DNA from: Nostoc carneum NIES-2107
GTDB lineage: Bacteria > Cyanobacteriota > Cyanobacteriia > Cyanobacteriales > Nostocaceae
Length of the DNA: 64,000 nt
NCBI GenBank assembly: GCA_002368155.1
Contig: AP018180.1
Location: 4,032,719 to 4,096,718, forward strand
Direction: 5' to 3'
Shown here: one piece after another, positions 18,021-27,780 of the stretch
Layout of the letters: each line of letters opens with the position of its first letter
Position numbering within the stretch: the stretch's first letter is position 1
The notes under the pieces: generated by a model
Told to the model about the DNA's origin: nothing
The model's input: the letters and a program-made list of their open reading frames with translations, nothing else
The model's database searches: none
Translations under genes and position numbers: made by a program

Positions 18021-19103
18021 TTAGCCGTTGATAGCAGGAGCAGTCAACGCCACAGGAGCAACTTCACCAGCAGCTAAGTCTAAGGGGAAGTTGTGAGCGT
18101 TACGCTCGTGCATGACTTCCATACCCAAGTTAGCGCGGTTGATTACGTCTGCCCAAGTCGCAATCACGCGACCTTGAGAGTCAATTACTGATTGGTTGAA
18201 GTTGAAACCGTTCAAGTTGAACGCCATTGTGCTGATACCTAATGCGGTAAACCAAATACCGACTACAGGCCATGCAGCCAAGAAGAAGTGCAGAGAACGG
18301 CTGTTGTTGAAGGATGCGTATTGGAAGATTAAACGACCAAAGTAACCGTGTGCAGCTACGATGTTGTAGGTTTCTTCCTCTTGACCGAACTTGTAACCGT
18401 AGTTTTGAGATTCGGTTTCGGTGGTTTCACGCACCAAGGAGGAGGTTACCAAAGAACCGTGCATTGCGGAGAACAAAGAACCACCGAACACACCAGCCAC
18501 ACCTAACATGTGGAAGGGGTGCAACAGAATGTTGTGTTCTGCTTGGAACACGATCATGAAGTTGAAGGTACCAGAGATACCCAAAGGCATACCATCAGAG
18601 AAGGAACCTTGACCAATGGGGTAGATCAAGAATACTGCGGTAGCAGATGCCAAAGGTGCAGAGTAAGCTACGCAGATCCAAGGACGCATACCCAAGCGGT
18701 AAGACAATTCCCACTGACGACCTAGGTAGCAAGCGCAACCTAGCAAGAAGTGGAAAATTACCAATTGGTAAGGGCCACCGTTGTACAACCACTCATCTAG
18801 AGAAGCAGCTTCCCAGATGGGGTAGAAGTGCAAACCGATAGCGTTAGAAGAAGGAACAACTGCACCAGAGATAATGTTGTTTCCGTAGATCAAGGAACCT
18901 GCAACAGGTTCACGGATACCATCGATATCTACTGGAGGAGCAGCGATGAAAGCGATTACAAAGCAAGAGGTAGCGGCTAGCAGGGTGGGGATCATCAATA
19001 CGCCGAACCAACCGATGTAAATCCGGTTCTCGGTGCTGGTGATCCACTCGCAAAACCGATCCCATACACTGGCGCGAGAGCGCTGTTGTAAGGTTGTTGT
19101 CAT
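18021..19103 (-). CDS. psbA: Photosystem II reaction centre protein D1
   Basis: 360 aa, full length. All key residues are in place: Y161 (TyrZ), H198, H215, S264, H272, and the Mn-cluster ligands D170, E189, H332, E333, D342 and A344. The 16 residues after A344 are the tail removed by CtpA. Residue 130 is Gln (LGRQWEL), the standard-light D1 form; Glu130 marks the high-light form in well-studied cyanobacteria. Five membrane helices as expected. Monocistronic, with its own promoter and terminator. Other psbA copies are expected elsewhere in such genomes. Confidence 0.98.
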   Translation of the reverse strand: MTTTLQQRSRASVWDRFCEWITSTENRIYIGWFGVLMIPTLLAATSCFVIAFIAAPPVDIDGIREPVAGSLIYGNNIISGAVVPSSNAIGLHFYPIWEAASLDEWLYNGGPYQLVIFHFLLGCACYLGRQWELSYRLGMRPWICVAYSAPLASATAVFLIYPIGQGSFSDGMPLGISGTFNFMIVFQAEHNILLHPFHMLGVAGVFGGSLFSAMHGSLVTSSLVRETTETESQNYGYKFGQEEETYNIVAAHGYFGRLIFQYASFNNSRSLHFFLAAWPVVGIWFTALGISTMAFNLNGFNFNQSVIDSQGRVIATWADVINRANLGMEVMHERNAHNFPLDLAAGEVAPVALTAPAING

Positions 19104-19162
19104 TGTTTTATGAGTGCTTGTTTTTTATGAATATGGTAAGTGACTTTACTTACCTGTGTAAT

Positions 19163-19191
19163 ACCATAATGGCATTGTTGAGATTTGTAAA
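19163..19191 (-). promoter_or_regulatory. psbA: Putative psbA promoter
   Basis: On the minus strand, TTTACA (19186-19191) and TATGGT (19163-19168) are separated by 17 bp, a sigma-70-like arrangement about 60 nt before the ATG. The -10 matches the consensus at 4 of 6 positions. No transcript data; inference from sequence. Confidence 0.45.
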
Positions 19192-19346
19192 GAGGAATTA
19201 ATTCAAGATTATTTATGAAATATATAAGTTTTTATTATCTTTTGCCTTAACGCTCAAGGTTAACAATTTTCTTCGTAGAGTTTGCCAAGAGTCAAAAGTC
19301 GAAACCTTTGGCTTTTGATTCTTGACGTTGAACCTTGGACTTGTTC

Positions 19347-21134
19347 TTAAAAAGGATTGTAGATCAAGGAGAAGTATAACCCATTTTCTTGCCATGTGTT
19401 CTCCCTAGATTCTACAGATACTAAAGGTATACCCCAGTCAAGACGCGCTGTGAAGCGATCGCCTTGTGTCCACCTTAGTCCTAAACCAACAGAAGCTAGG
19501 GTATTTGGATCTGGGTTGGCTCGATTAGAATTATTCCAAGCCACACCAAAGTCAACAAATGGAATGATGTGCAGAGTACTACCAATTTGCGGTAAGCGGA
19601 GAATCGGTACTTGAACTTCAGCAGAAGCAAAAGTTCCATTATCCGTTAATAAGTAATCTTGGCGATAGCCTCTCACAGTGTCAATACCGCCTAAACCCAA
19701 TTGTTCTAAAGGTAGCAAGCTTTTTGATGCCAACTGTGTATTTACACGTAATAGCAGCAATGTTTCTGGAGCCAATAACCTTGCCCATTGTGCTTGTCCT
19801 TGCCAAGCAAAAAAGCGGCTATCAGGCCCCTCTTGATTAATCGTCGCATCAAACGCACCTATACCTAAATTAAATTGTGATCGCAAAGCAATTACTTCCC
19901 GACTGTTGCGGGTTGTCCATTCTTGGAAAAATCGTAATGCAGATATGCGTGTTCTTCCTTGATCATCTGCTCCCAATGAGGGAAAAGGTAAACGTTCGCC
20001 TTCAATATATGTAGCTTCACTCTCGCGCCGCGAAGCTGTTAAACCTAGAGCTAATTCTTGTGTGGGAGTTTGAATGATGGGTTGGCGGAAGGTAATCTCG
20101 TAGTACCGGGAAGATGATTCAATATCGAGAATATTAAAAGGTTCTTCAATAACATTGCTTGATGTGGTGCCAAAGTTGAACGAGAGTGTACCGTTACGGG
20201 CATTGAGCGGTAATGTATAACCAACATCAAAGGCATTACTACCATCTGTATTGGTGTATGCAAAATTAAAGCCATCTCCAAATCCTAGTAAGTTGGCTTG
20301 ATTGATTTGTAAGCGGCGACGGAAACTACCAACGCTAGGCGATCGCGCATTATCTAGAACTACTTGAGCGCTAAAGGATTGTGCTTCTCGTACCTCAACT
20401 TGTAGTACACTCACACCCGGACGAGATCCGGCGGAGAGTTCCGCCGATAAGTTTTGAATCAAAGGATTCAACTGTAATAGTTGCAATGCTTCTAGCAACT
20501 GCTCCCGATTTAGTGGCGCTTTGGTGGCGATCGCTAAACGGCTACGTACATAATTAGGGTTCAGTCTGCGAGTCCCAGTTACTTGAATTTCTTCTAATTT
20601 ACCTTCAACAACCTGAATTTTAATTACACCAGACTTGATAGTTTGGGGTGGAATATAAGCACCAGAGGTAATATAGCCATTTCTTACATATAAATCAGTA
20701 ATTTTAGAACGAGCCTGAAATACTTCGGCTAAAGATATTGGTCTGTTGATAAATTCTTTAGTTTCTGCTGCTAATTGTTCAGGAGTAAATACAGTGCTAC
20801 CAACAACCTCAAATCTTTCTACAACAATATTCTCTGGAAGATTTTCTGGTAGAGTTGGTTCGGGTGCTGGAGTTGGGCTAGGCGCAGGAAGAAGTTGTTC
20901 TGGTGGTGGTAATGGTTGTGGTGGTTTAGGTACAGGCGTTGGAGAAGGTACAGGTGGTTGGACATCTTGTGGTGGTGGGAGTTGTTGCGCCTGGATGGAA
21001 TTAATATTTGGGATCTGTGAACTATTAATAGTCTGGGCTTTTGCCGATTTAGCATTGATGTTGGCAAGCAACACAAATATACTCAGTTGTAATAACAAGA
21101 CTCTATACTTATGAATTAATTTATCGCTCATCAT
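19347..21134 (-). CDS. TpsB-type outer-membrane transporter (ShlB/FhaC/HecB family)
   Basis: 595 aa. An N-terminal signal sequence (LLLQLSIFVLLANINA...AKA) leads to a Pro-rich linker at about 50-100. One POTRA-like domain follows (VVERFEVVGSTVFTPEQL, then LYVRNGYITSGAYIPPQ) and another after it (IQVVEGKLEEIQVTG). A beta-barrel fills residues about 240-595, with GLGGIDTVRGYRQD and C-terminal Phe, the BAM signal. The family exports large adhesins or haemolysins across the outer membrane, or acts as an Omp85-type assembly factor. No TpsA partner is beside it, so the substrate is unknown. Confidence 0.88.
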   Translation of the reverse strand: MMSDKLIHKYRVLLLQLSIFVLLANINAKSAKAQTINSSQIPNINSIQAQQLPPPQDVQPPVPSPTPVPKPPQPLPPPEQLLPAPSPTPAPEPTLPENLPENIVVERFEVVGSTVFTPEQLAAETKEFINRPISLAEVFQARSKITDLYVRNGYITSGAYIPPQTIKSGVIKIQVVEGKLEEIQVTGTRRLNPNYVRSRLAIATKAPLNREQLLEALQLLQLNPLIQNLSAELSAGSRPGVSVLQVEVREAQSFSAQVVLDNARSPSVGSFRRRLQINQANLLGFGDGFNFAYTNTDGSNAFDVGYTLPLNARNGTLSFNFGTTSSNVIEEPFNILDIESSSRYYEITFRQPIIQTPTQELALGLTASRRESEATYIEGERLPFPSLGADDQGRTRISALRFFQEWTTRNSREVIALRSQFNLGIGAFDATINQEGPDSRFFAWQGQAQWARLLAPETLLLLRVNTQLASKSLLPLEQLGLGGIDTVRGYRQDYLLTDNGTFASAEVQVPILRLPQIGSTLHIIPFVDFGVAWNNSNRANPDPNTLASVGLGLRWTQGDRFTARLDWGIPLVSVESRENTWQENGLYFSLIYNPF

Positions 21135-21795
21135 GGTTTAGGGCTATTGCAACTTACCTTAAGATTTAGTAGAAAGCAGCTGACATTACAAGATAGCAGC
21201 TAGCTGTATATTCACTGACAGTAAATTCATCTAATTTAAAAAAATCAAACGTAGACTAAGTTTACAATTAGATTTCCACCATTATCCGCTATAATTACCA
21301 ATTAGCAAATAAAATTTTCTACAGTATTTAAAGTGTAAAGTCAACTGAAAAAGACTAATATTTAGTTTTATCTATAAACCTATATTTCATTGCAAAAATG
21401 GCTTCACTTTTGCATTTGATATTTTTAATTAGGGACTATTGATAAAGTAAATCTTAAGTAGGAGAGCCACTGCGTTGCGCGGGTTTACCGCATTGTGTTA
21501 CAGCTATGAAAGGATTTGGAATATAAAGATAATGAAATTTAGCCGTAATGCACCATTCATGCGGCGGTGCGTTAGACGCTAGCATAGTTATTTTGTGATA
21601 AATTATCTTGGAAATCAGCGCCTAACAGACCATACATTAATTTTATTTTTACTTTATAAATAACCTCTTAAAGAAGAAACAAAAAATTAATTATATTTTT
21701 TATAATGGTATATTTTTTAGTAAAATATTTTAAATATTTTTTCATTTCATCCTTCAAACTTGATATTTCAGCCTTCTTTTATGATTTGGTACTTT
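21135..21795. other. Gap with a dispersed GC-rich repeat
   Basis: AT-rich 660-bp region. Around 21460-21500 lies a GC-rich piece (CACTGCGTTGCGCGGGTT) of the type dispersed in cyanobacterial genomes, and another at about 21550-21590. No gene recognised. Confidence 0.4.
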
Positions 21796-22446
21796 TCATA
21801 AATACCCTTCACTCTCGGCAAATTTCCGCAAGCGTGGTAAACATTGACGTTGATAAAAACTGCTTAAAGTGGGAATTGATAAACCGAACTCTTCAGACAA
21901 TTCCTTCCAACTGGCTTCTGGCGGTAGGCGTTTCAAAATTAATACCTGACAATTGACATCAGAACGTCCTTTAATATAAATACTGCGAAGTTCTCCTTCA
22001 GAGTCAGCTTCCGCCCAGATTCTGACATTATCTAAAATAGGGGGAGCTTCAGGGGTAGCAGCTAGGTTGTCTACAGGATCAAGAGTATCGGTGTTGTCAC
22101 CCGAACCTGATTGTCGAATCTTCAAAGGTACTTTGATTGCTTGTTCTCGTTGCTGGCTTAAGTAAAAGTCTTGGAGTCTACGTTTTAGGTAAGCATTCAA
22201 CCAAGTGACGACACTACCATAATCAGGGTCATAGGCTTGACCAGTCCTAGCTTCACAAATATTGCGACAGAAATATAACCAAGTTTGTTGGAGTGCATCT
22301 TGATAATAAGGAGTAATTTCACGCCAGAGCCTACTTGCTGTCAAACGAATGATTTGCGTGAGCAGCTTCTGACGCTCTTTACTTCCGGGTGGGTGTTGAC
22401 AAGCTTGGGCAACTAAATAACGCAGCTGTTCATCCAATTCAACCAT
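21796..22446 (-). CDS. Sigma-70-like transcription factor
   Basis: A 216-aa soluble protein. Residues about 50-100 (PYYQDALQQTWLYFC, then VTWLNAYLKRRLQDF) resemble sigma region 2 of ECF-like factors. The end (SWKELSEEFGLSIPTLSSFY, then RQCLPRLRKF) resembles the region-4 helix-turn-helix. The middle (about 110-150) is a Thr/Pro-rich linker. Cyanobacteria carry such small sigma-like proteins of unknown regulon. No anti-sigma gene is adjacent. Start ATG at 22446. Confidence 0.7.
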   Translation of the reverse strand: MVELDEQLRYLVAQACQHPPGSKERQKLLTQIIRLTASRLWREITPYYQDALQQTWLYFCRNICEARTGQAYDPDYGSVVTWLNAYLKRRLQDFYLSQQREQAIKVPLKIRQSGSGDNTDTLDPVDNLAATPEAPPILDNVRIWAEADSEGELRSIYIKGRSDVNCQVLILKRLPPEASWKELSEEFGLSIPTLSSFYQRQCLPRLRKFAESEGYL

Positions 22447-23236
22447 AGCAATCTGGATAAAGAAAGCAAGAATATTTTAATGCAAATATTTACCCAAAAA
22501 TCTATTATTTCCAGCTTGGGCAATTTTTTTTCTTTCATGCGCTTAAATGAATAAAAAATTGTCATTTATATGATTAGGCATAATTGAATTTTTGAGAACT
22601 AATATAATCTTATACATTTCTGCTTTTACTTTTACGCTGCTCTCATTTACTGTTCGACCTAGATAAATGTAAGAAACATATATTCAAAATCTGTAGATTC
22701 TCTTTGAGCTTCTACCAATAGCTATATTTTTTATTGCAACTTTAGCAATGTATAAAACAAGATTTATTGACTAAATCCATCAATTTATCCATTGGTAACT
22801 ATAGAGAAATAGCTATTAATCAAAAGATAAAATTTTTTATTAATCCATATAAAATTAGCCCACATTATGATGCGATCGCACGCTTTTTGGATAAAGAACT
22901 GGCTAGATGGTTAAATGGCGACAATCTGCCTTTGAATTGCAGATGTGACTAATGCTACATTTGATGGAATCAATGCTATAGTCTTGACTAATGCAGGTAA
23001 TAACGAAGTTGATACATAAAAATCGTGATTAGCTAATGGGCGATCGCATTTTTAGTAATGAAGCTAAAAACCAATTATATGTGCAGTCCAGTGGTGACAA
23101 ACTCCCGACTGGAAATACTGGTACAAACCAATTCTGGATTATAGATGCTGAACTACCTACTTGAGAAAAAGTTAAAGGGAAAGGTCAAGCTTTGTACTTT
23201 TCCCTTTCCCTTTTTATGCTTAACCAACAAGTTGAA
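22447..23236. other. Gap with possible gene remnant
   Basis: About 790 bp, AT-rich. Two short frames near the end read DVTNATFDGINAIVLTNAGN (about 22940-23020) and, after a break, SNEAKNQLYVQSSGDKLPTG, then FWIIDAELPT and a stop (about 23050-23163), both plus strand. They look like the decayed end of a repeat-containing surface protein, but I cannot name the family. Confidence 0.3.
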
Positions 23237-24613
23237 CTATAAGCCTAACCAAGAAAAGAAACTCTCCCACCAAGAAGTTGTCAATTCGCTGACATTGAAA
23301 TTCATTTTGCGGCGGATATCTTGAATATTCCAGTTAGTTAGCTTAGCTAAAGTTTGTGCTTCTTGTTCAAAACGCTTAGGCAATGACTGCTTATATTCTC
23401 GCCCAGATGGACAATTGAGGTCGCCTGTAAACGGATGTTGTAAGATGTAGCGCCCTTGAAACAATTCCCGGTTAGAAGTTTCTTGGAACATTGGATCTTC
23501 GGGGAATTTGTTGCGGGTGTAGCGAATATGCAATCTGCTGATAAACACATTACTACTAGGAATAGATGGACGAAAACCACGGGGTAATGTGCGATTATTG
23601 GTAGAGTCATTGTCTAGCCAAAATACACCTGCTTGCTTGAGTTCCTCTGGTGATAAGGGTTCAGCAGAGCAAGGATCGCAACTACTCATATCCCAGGCAT
23701 ATTCTAAGAAAGCGACTTTCCTGTCTTCTTTAACGTAGGAAGTTTGGAACATGGACTTATAGAAGTCAGCAAATTCACTTTTGATAAATACTGGAATATT
23801 AGCGTCAGAGGGAACTTTTACTGTGCGATAGTTAGTAGTTTCTGCTTGCCCTTTGGGAGATAAAATGTAAACAATCACATCCTGTTCAGCTGCGGCGTTA
23901 ATCATACCTAAACGAATCGGCAGCATGAACCTAGGTGATTTGTAGAAGATTTGCAGAGGACGGAGTAACTGATAGCCAGATTGCTCAAATTTATCTAAAT
24001 TGACTTTCGCTACAAAGAATTTCATTGCAGAGCGAATGTATGGCTGAAGTAAGTCTTTGGCTCCCTTAGGAATTTTGTAGCCATTTTGATTGAGCCAAGT
24101 TTCCAAACCTCCAGACTCTTTAGCGCTGAGAATCACAATATCGTATTCGCCAACATTAAACCGCGCCTCAACAGTCACACCTAAATTACTACCGCCCCTT
24201 TTACCTGACATCTCATCTCTGGCTGCAGCTCTAGGTGCTGCTTGTGGCATATTTTCACCTTCGTAAACAGGAGCGCAGGGATCTGAATCAAAATACTCTA
24301 CTAATCGTGGCGCGCTAAAAGCATCAAGCCGTTCAATAATTTTGGGTTCAGCAACACGAACTTGGTCTTTTTGCAAGACGGTTGGTACAGGTACAACGAT
24401 CGCAAAATCCTTGACTGCACCCTGAAAATCATTAGCCATTGTCAAGACAGTGCGATCGCCATCTCGCGCAATTACTACCTGAGAAGCTTGGTTATAAAGT
24501 TTGCTATCAGCTTTAGAAACATAAAATCCGCAAAATGCCCATGCTGTAGGCGTAAAACACAGCACAGCTATCAATGCAATGACTATGGAAATTAAGAATC
24601 TTAAGGGCTTCAT
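23237..24613 (-). CDS. DUF2330 secreted protein
   Basis: 458 aa. The signal peptide (LISIVIALIAVLCFTPTAWA) is followed by CGFYVSKADSKLYNQASQVVIARDGDRTVLTM, which I recognise as the opening of DUF2330 proteins. The family is periplasmic or surface exposed and its function is unknown. Conserved cysteines (CGFY, DPCAP, SSCDPC) suggest disulfides. The last residues (WWESFFSWLGL) are aromatic. It lies 95 nt after an RnfD/NqrB-like membrane protein gene on the same strand, so the two may be co-transcribed. Confidence 0.8.
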   Translation of the reverse strand: MKPLRFLISIVIALIAVLCFTPTAWAFCGFYVSKADSKLYNQASQVVIARDGDRTVLTMANDFQGAVKDFAIVVPVPTVLQKDQVRVAEPKIIERLDAFSAPRLVEYFDSDPCAPVYEGENMPQAAPRAAARDEMSGKRGGSNLGVTVEARFNVGEYDIVILSAKESGGLETWLNQNGYKIPKGAKDLLQPYIRSAMKFFVAKVNLDKFEQSGYQLLRPLQIFYKSPRFMLPIRLGMINAAAEQDVIVYILSPKGQAETTNYRTVKVPSDANIPVFIKSEFADFYKSMFQTSYVKEDRKVAFLEYAWDMSSCDPCSAEPLSPEELKQAGVFWLDNDSTNNRTLPRGFRPSIPSSNVFISRLHIRYTRNKFPEDPMFQETSNRELFQGRYILQHPFTGDLNCPSGREYKQSLPKRFEQEAQTLAKLTNWNIQDIRRKMNFNVSELTTSWWESFFSWLGL

Positions 24614-24708
24614 ATTATTTTTTAATTGTGTTTAAGGTGAATTCAAAATTCAAGCAGCTTCAGCATTTCCTTGAGTTGCAATGGTTTGTTTATTTGGGTA
24701 TTGGCTGA

Positions 24709-25566
24709 TTAGGAGCTAGGATTTAGGGAATTAGAGATTTGAGTGTTATCGGGAACACTAGCGTTATCGTCTTTTTTCCACCAAGAATATTCCGGGGCTG
24801 ACCAGAAAGCATCAAACAAAATAGTTAATGGTGCTAAGATAAACAATGCCCAAAAAACCGCGCTGGAAATAAAGAAATAGTTCCGCAGTATAAAAGTGAA
24901 TATGGCGATGCAAACTGCCCAAACTAAACGACCAATTCGGGCATTGGGAATTGAGCGCGGATCTGTCACCATAAACAGAGCAAATAGCAACAAAGAACCA
25001 CTCATCAAACGATGCCAATAAACATCCCAAGTCCAGCCTAGCCAGAGATTGCGAATAGCTTCTAGCAGAGAGTAGGAACCCAAAAAAGCAGCTGTCGTAT
25101 CCCAGCGACCAACTCGCTGCAAAATCATGCCACCAGTCCCAAAAAACAATAGTCCATACCACCAGTCTTCTCCCCACTGTCCTGGGGAAACCCAGGCATC
25201 AGAAGTGAGCAGCAAGGCAGTAATAATACCAAAGTTGCCAGGATTGAAGAAATGTTTATTACCAACTTGGAAAAAAAATTTACTAGCGATCGCACTTGCT
25301 GCGGCTAAAGCCATTGTCGTCCAATGATCGGCTCGCAACAGCAAACTGAGTCCCAATGATGTAATTAAAGCACTGCGAAGATTGATGTTTTGTTCTTTAC
25401 TCAAAATCGATGACAACATCCATTGGGTTAACAGACAAGTCGCGATCGCCACTCCTATCAACTCCGGCCGCAATGTCCAGTCCCTTGTGCCAATTCCCAA
25501 AGCTAGGAACAAGGACAGAAATAGAATTTGATAATCTCGGATATCATTAAGTAACATTACCCGCAT
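24709..25566 (-). CDS. RnfD/NqrB-like integral membrane protein
   Basis: 285 aa with about eight hydrophobic helices. The block HFFNPGNFGIITALLL followed by DAWVSPGQWGE is typical of the RnfD/NqrB superfamily, including the UnbU-like branch often annotated near DUF2330 genes. A complete Rnf or Nqr operon is absent, so it is unlikely to be part of the classical ion pump. The last ~30 residues are hydrophilic (WWKKDDN). Start ATG at 25566. It is upstream of the DUF2330 gene and likely functions with it. Confidence 0.75.
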   Translation of the reverse strand: MRVMLLNDIRDYQILFLSLFLALGIGTRDWTLRPELIGVAIATCLLTQWMLSSILSKEQNINLRSALITSLGLSLLLRADHWTTMALAAASAIASKFFFQVGNKHFFNPGNFGIITALLLTSDAWVSPGQWGEDWWYGLLFFGTGGMILQRVGRWDTTAAFLGSYSLLEAIRNLWLGWTWDVYWHRLMSGSLLLFALFMVTDPRSIPNARIGRLVWAVCIAIFTFILRNYFFISSAVFWALFILAPLTILFDAFWSAPEYSWWKKDDNASVPDNTQISNSLNPSS

Positions 25567-25779
25567 ATTCAGGGATTACGCGCAGATTTTTCCCCAATCT
25601 AGACGGATCAATGCTGAGATCATAAGGTTGTTACAGTTTTTGTTACAAACTGAAGGACTAACAATAGAAAGTTCCGTATTATTAACCAGTAGTGAAATTG
25701 CGATCGCCTTGATGTGAACTAATGTTGTGTATCGATTCGCTAGAATGCAAAAACAGATTGCTTCTCAAGCCTTTAATTT

Positions 25780-26253
25780 ATGCTGATCCGTCCTGCTACG
25801 CCAGATGACGTACCCAACGTTTTACCAATGGTTGCAAAGATTTGTGCTTTGCATGAAGTCTGGGACTCAGCTAAATATGGGTTTCTACCCCATCCAGAAC
25901 AACGATATCAAAACTGGTTGGGAAGGCTGACAAATAGCGATAGCAGCGTATTTCTGGTAGCTGAAGATGAAGAGAATTTAGTAGCGTTTCTGGTAGCAAC
26001 AGTTGAGCGAGAAATTCCTATTTATCGGTTAAAGGAATTTGCCTTTATCCATGATATTTGGGTTGAGCCAGATTATCGGCAACGAGGTGTAGCACGACAA
26101 ATGGTAATACTGGCTGTTGAAAGATTTCAAAAAATGGACATTCATCAAATCAGGCTGGATACCGCAGCAATTAACGAAGCGGCGCGGCGGTTATTTGCAT
26201 CTTGTGGTTTTCGCATCAGCACTATAGAAATGCTGATGGAATTAAGCCAATAG
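25780..26253 (+). CDS. GNAT-family N-acetyltransferase
   Basis: 157 aa. Opens MLIRPATPDDVPNV. The acetyl-CoA-binding motif A reads FIHDIWVEPDYRQRGVARQM (QxxGxA type), and motif B follows as NEAARRLFASCGF. The acceptor is unknown. Single gene, ending before a perfect palindrome. Confidence 0.85.
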   Translation: MLIRPATPDDVPNVLPMVAKICALHEVWDSAKYGFLPHPEQRYQNWLGRLTNSDSSVFLVAEDEENLVAFLVATVEREIPIYRLKEFAFIHDIWVEPDYRQRGVARQMVILAVERFQKMDIHQIRLDTAAINEAARRLFASCGFRISTIEMLMELSQ

Positions 26254-26259
26254 TTGTAG

Positions 26260-26279
26260 AGACGCGATTAATCGCGTCT
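26260..26279. terminator. Perfect 20-bp palindrome between convergent genes
   Basis: AGACGCGATTAATCGCGTCT lies between the 3' ends of the acetyltransferase gene and ndhN. It may terminate both transcripts. Palindromes of this GTAGAGACGCGA type are widely dispersed in cyanobacteria, so it could equally be a repeat. Confidence 0.5.
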
Positions 26280-26305
26280 GTATTCACAAGTCAAATGACT
26301 AATGA

Positions 26306-26782
26306 CTAACTAGCTAAAAGCGTTTTTTCTAGAGGAGTCCAACGGAAAGCGCGATCGCCACCTCTTTCAATCACTACTTTTACTTTTGGTTCCAAGCGTG
26401 GTAAAGCTGTCAAAAAGTCAAGTTCTTGATTGGAAAGAATATGCCCCTCAATGATCCACAGAACCAGTCCTTTAGACTTTGGCGGTAACTGTTCTAGATG
26501 AGAACTGATAATAGGTGGCAAATAGTATACATAACCTACTGCTGCACCAGTACCAGTACTTTTTTTACCCAGATGAGGTGGTCTGACTCCATGAACTCCT
26601 GTGAGATAGGCAGCCAAGTCCCCTAGTCCCTTAGCAGTAATGTGGAGGGTTTCATACCCAGTTGCGCGCAGTCGGCGACGGTAGCGACCTTCATAACCCC
26701 CTTCTGGAGGAACATAAACACCAAGAGAACCAACTTTTTCTAGTTCGCGAATAAAAGCGTTGCCAGTGGTAAGTAGTGCCAT
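26306..26782 (-). CDS. ndhN: NAD(P)H-quinone oxidoreductase subunit N
   Basis: 158 aa. MALLTTGNAFIRELEKVGSL, then GVYVPPEGGYEGRYRRRLRA, matches NdhN, a cyanobacterial/plastid-specific peripheral subunit of the NDH-1 complex involved in cyclic electron flow and respiration at the thylakoid. Length is typical. It stands divergently upstream of the ribosomal cluster, a placement I recall from other cyanobacteria. Confidence 0.92.
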   Translation of the reverse strand: MALLTTGNAFIRELEKVGSLGVYVPPEGGYEGRYRRRLRATGYETLHITAKGLGDLAAYLTGVHGVRPPHLGKKSTGTGAAVGYVYYLPPIISSHLEQLPPKSKGLVLWIIEGHILSNQELDFLTALPRLEPKVKVVIERGGDRAFRWTPLEKTLLAS

Positions 26783-26975
26783 AGATATTCGTTCTATCTC
26801 ACTTAGATATCTCTATTATTTACCGCGAACTGCTAAATTCAGTTCAATAATAAACTTATGATCTGGATTAGCTTTACTTGGTACCAATCCATTGATATCG
26901 CTTCAATGTAATTTTGATACCTCTGGGCAGGGGGAAGATAGAGCATGAAGGATCTGGGCAGTCATAACAACTTCC

Positions 26976-27018
26976 TATTAGCAATTACCAATTACCGATT
27001 ACCCAATGCCCAATGCCA
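26976..27018. repeat. Short tandem heptamer repeat (STRR type)
   Basis: About six imperfect units of the ATTACCA/ATTACCC/ATGCCCA type (AATTACCAATTACCGATTAC, then CCAATGCCCAATGCC). Characteristic of heterocystous cyanobacteria. Confidence 0.7.
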
Positions 27019-27099
27019 AAAAAATTTATAGACAAATCTAAATAAATCATTTATATTGTTAGATTGTGACCAAATACGCAAATTAGATTGCCCTCTTAT

Positions 27100-27780
27100 T
27101 GGCATTCTGAGCTAGTGTGAGCATCAAGGGCTGATGACTTGACTCCAACAAGGATGAATCTAGCTGAGACTGGCCGAAGACTGGTACACTAAAAAAGCTT
27201 TCGGGTCAAATACAGAACTTACGGCTGGAAAATTTCAAGCCAACCCTAAGTTCCAGACTACATTCACTCCTGTAGTCCTGAAAAAGTAGGCAAAACCTTG
27301 AACAATAGTTTAAGGTATTTTAGTCGGAGTAGAAACTGAGCAGTAATGTTGGTTTGATCGCGTTACATCAGACTTAGTTAAAGGATACTGGGTGGCAACA
27401 GCTGCTTAAGTCCCACTACCACACGGCTGTCGTCTAAAGTTGGGCAATCCACTCAGGACGCTGCCTCCAGAAAGTGCCTAAGCAATTGCTTGGATGAAAG
27501 CATTGCTGCACAAAGCGCAAAGCTCTCAAGCCTTGCCTTGATTCCAGAAGTTAACTCTTCCAAGAGGAAGATGCTTATGGCTGTTCTGGTGAACTAGTGA
27601 GTGAAAGTAAACGGATTCACCAAACAGTAAGGACATAGTTTTGTTTGTCCCAGAGGAGTTGGAGTGGCCAATGCGGCTCTAAATTTCGGAGGCTCTTCCA
27701 ACCTCGCTAGGTATACAAAAATCATGTCTTTTAGAGTCCGATGCCAAGGTTAGCAACGTAGATAAGGAGAACCAGTTACT
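27100..27780 (+). promoter_or_regulatory. Long gene-free leader upstream of rplC
   Basis: About 650 nt before the rplC start contain no credible frame. Base composition is more even than in neighbouring gaps. Locally self-complementary pieces are seen, for example CCTAAGCAATTGCTTGG at about 27476-27494. The rplC ribosome-binding site AAGGAGA lies at its end (about 27767). This may be a structured 5' untranslated region that controls the whole ribosomal operon. No known riboswitch or L4-leader motif was recognised. Confidence 0.45.

Noticed and set aside
18314-18841. Several frames opposite psbA
   Set aside because: Antisense shadows of a highly biased, conserved gene.
20746-21114. Gly/Ser-rich frame opposite the TpsB Pro-rich linker
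   Set aside because: It is the complement of Pro codons (GGN), not an independent gene.
22767-22952. 61-codon frame in the gap before the DUF2330 gene
   Set aside because: No recognisable motif, and it ends in the middle of a region of decayed sequence.
27100-27780. Leader region tested by eye for rnpB, tmRNA and tRNA
   Set aside because: None of the conserved cores I know for these RNAs was found.
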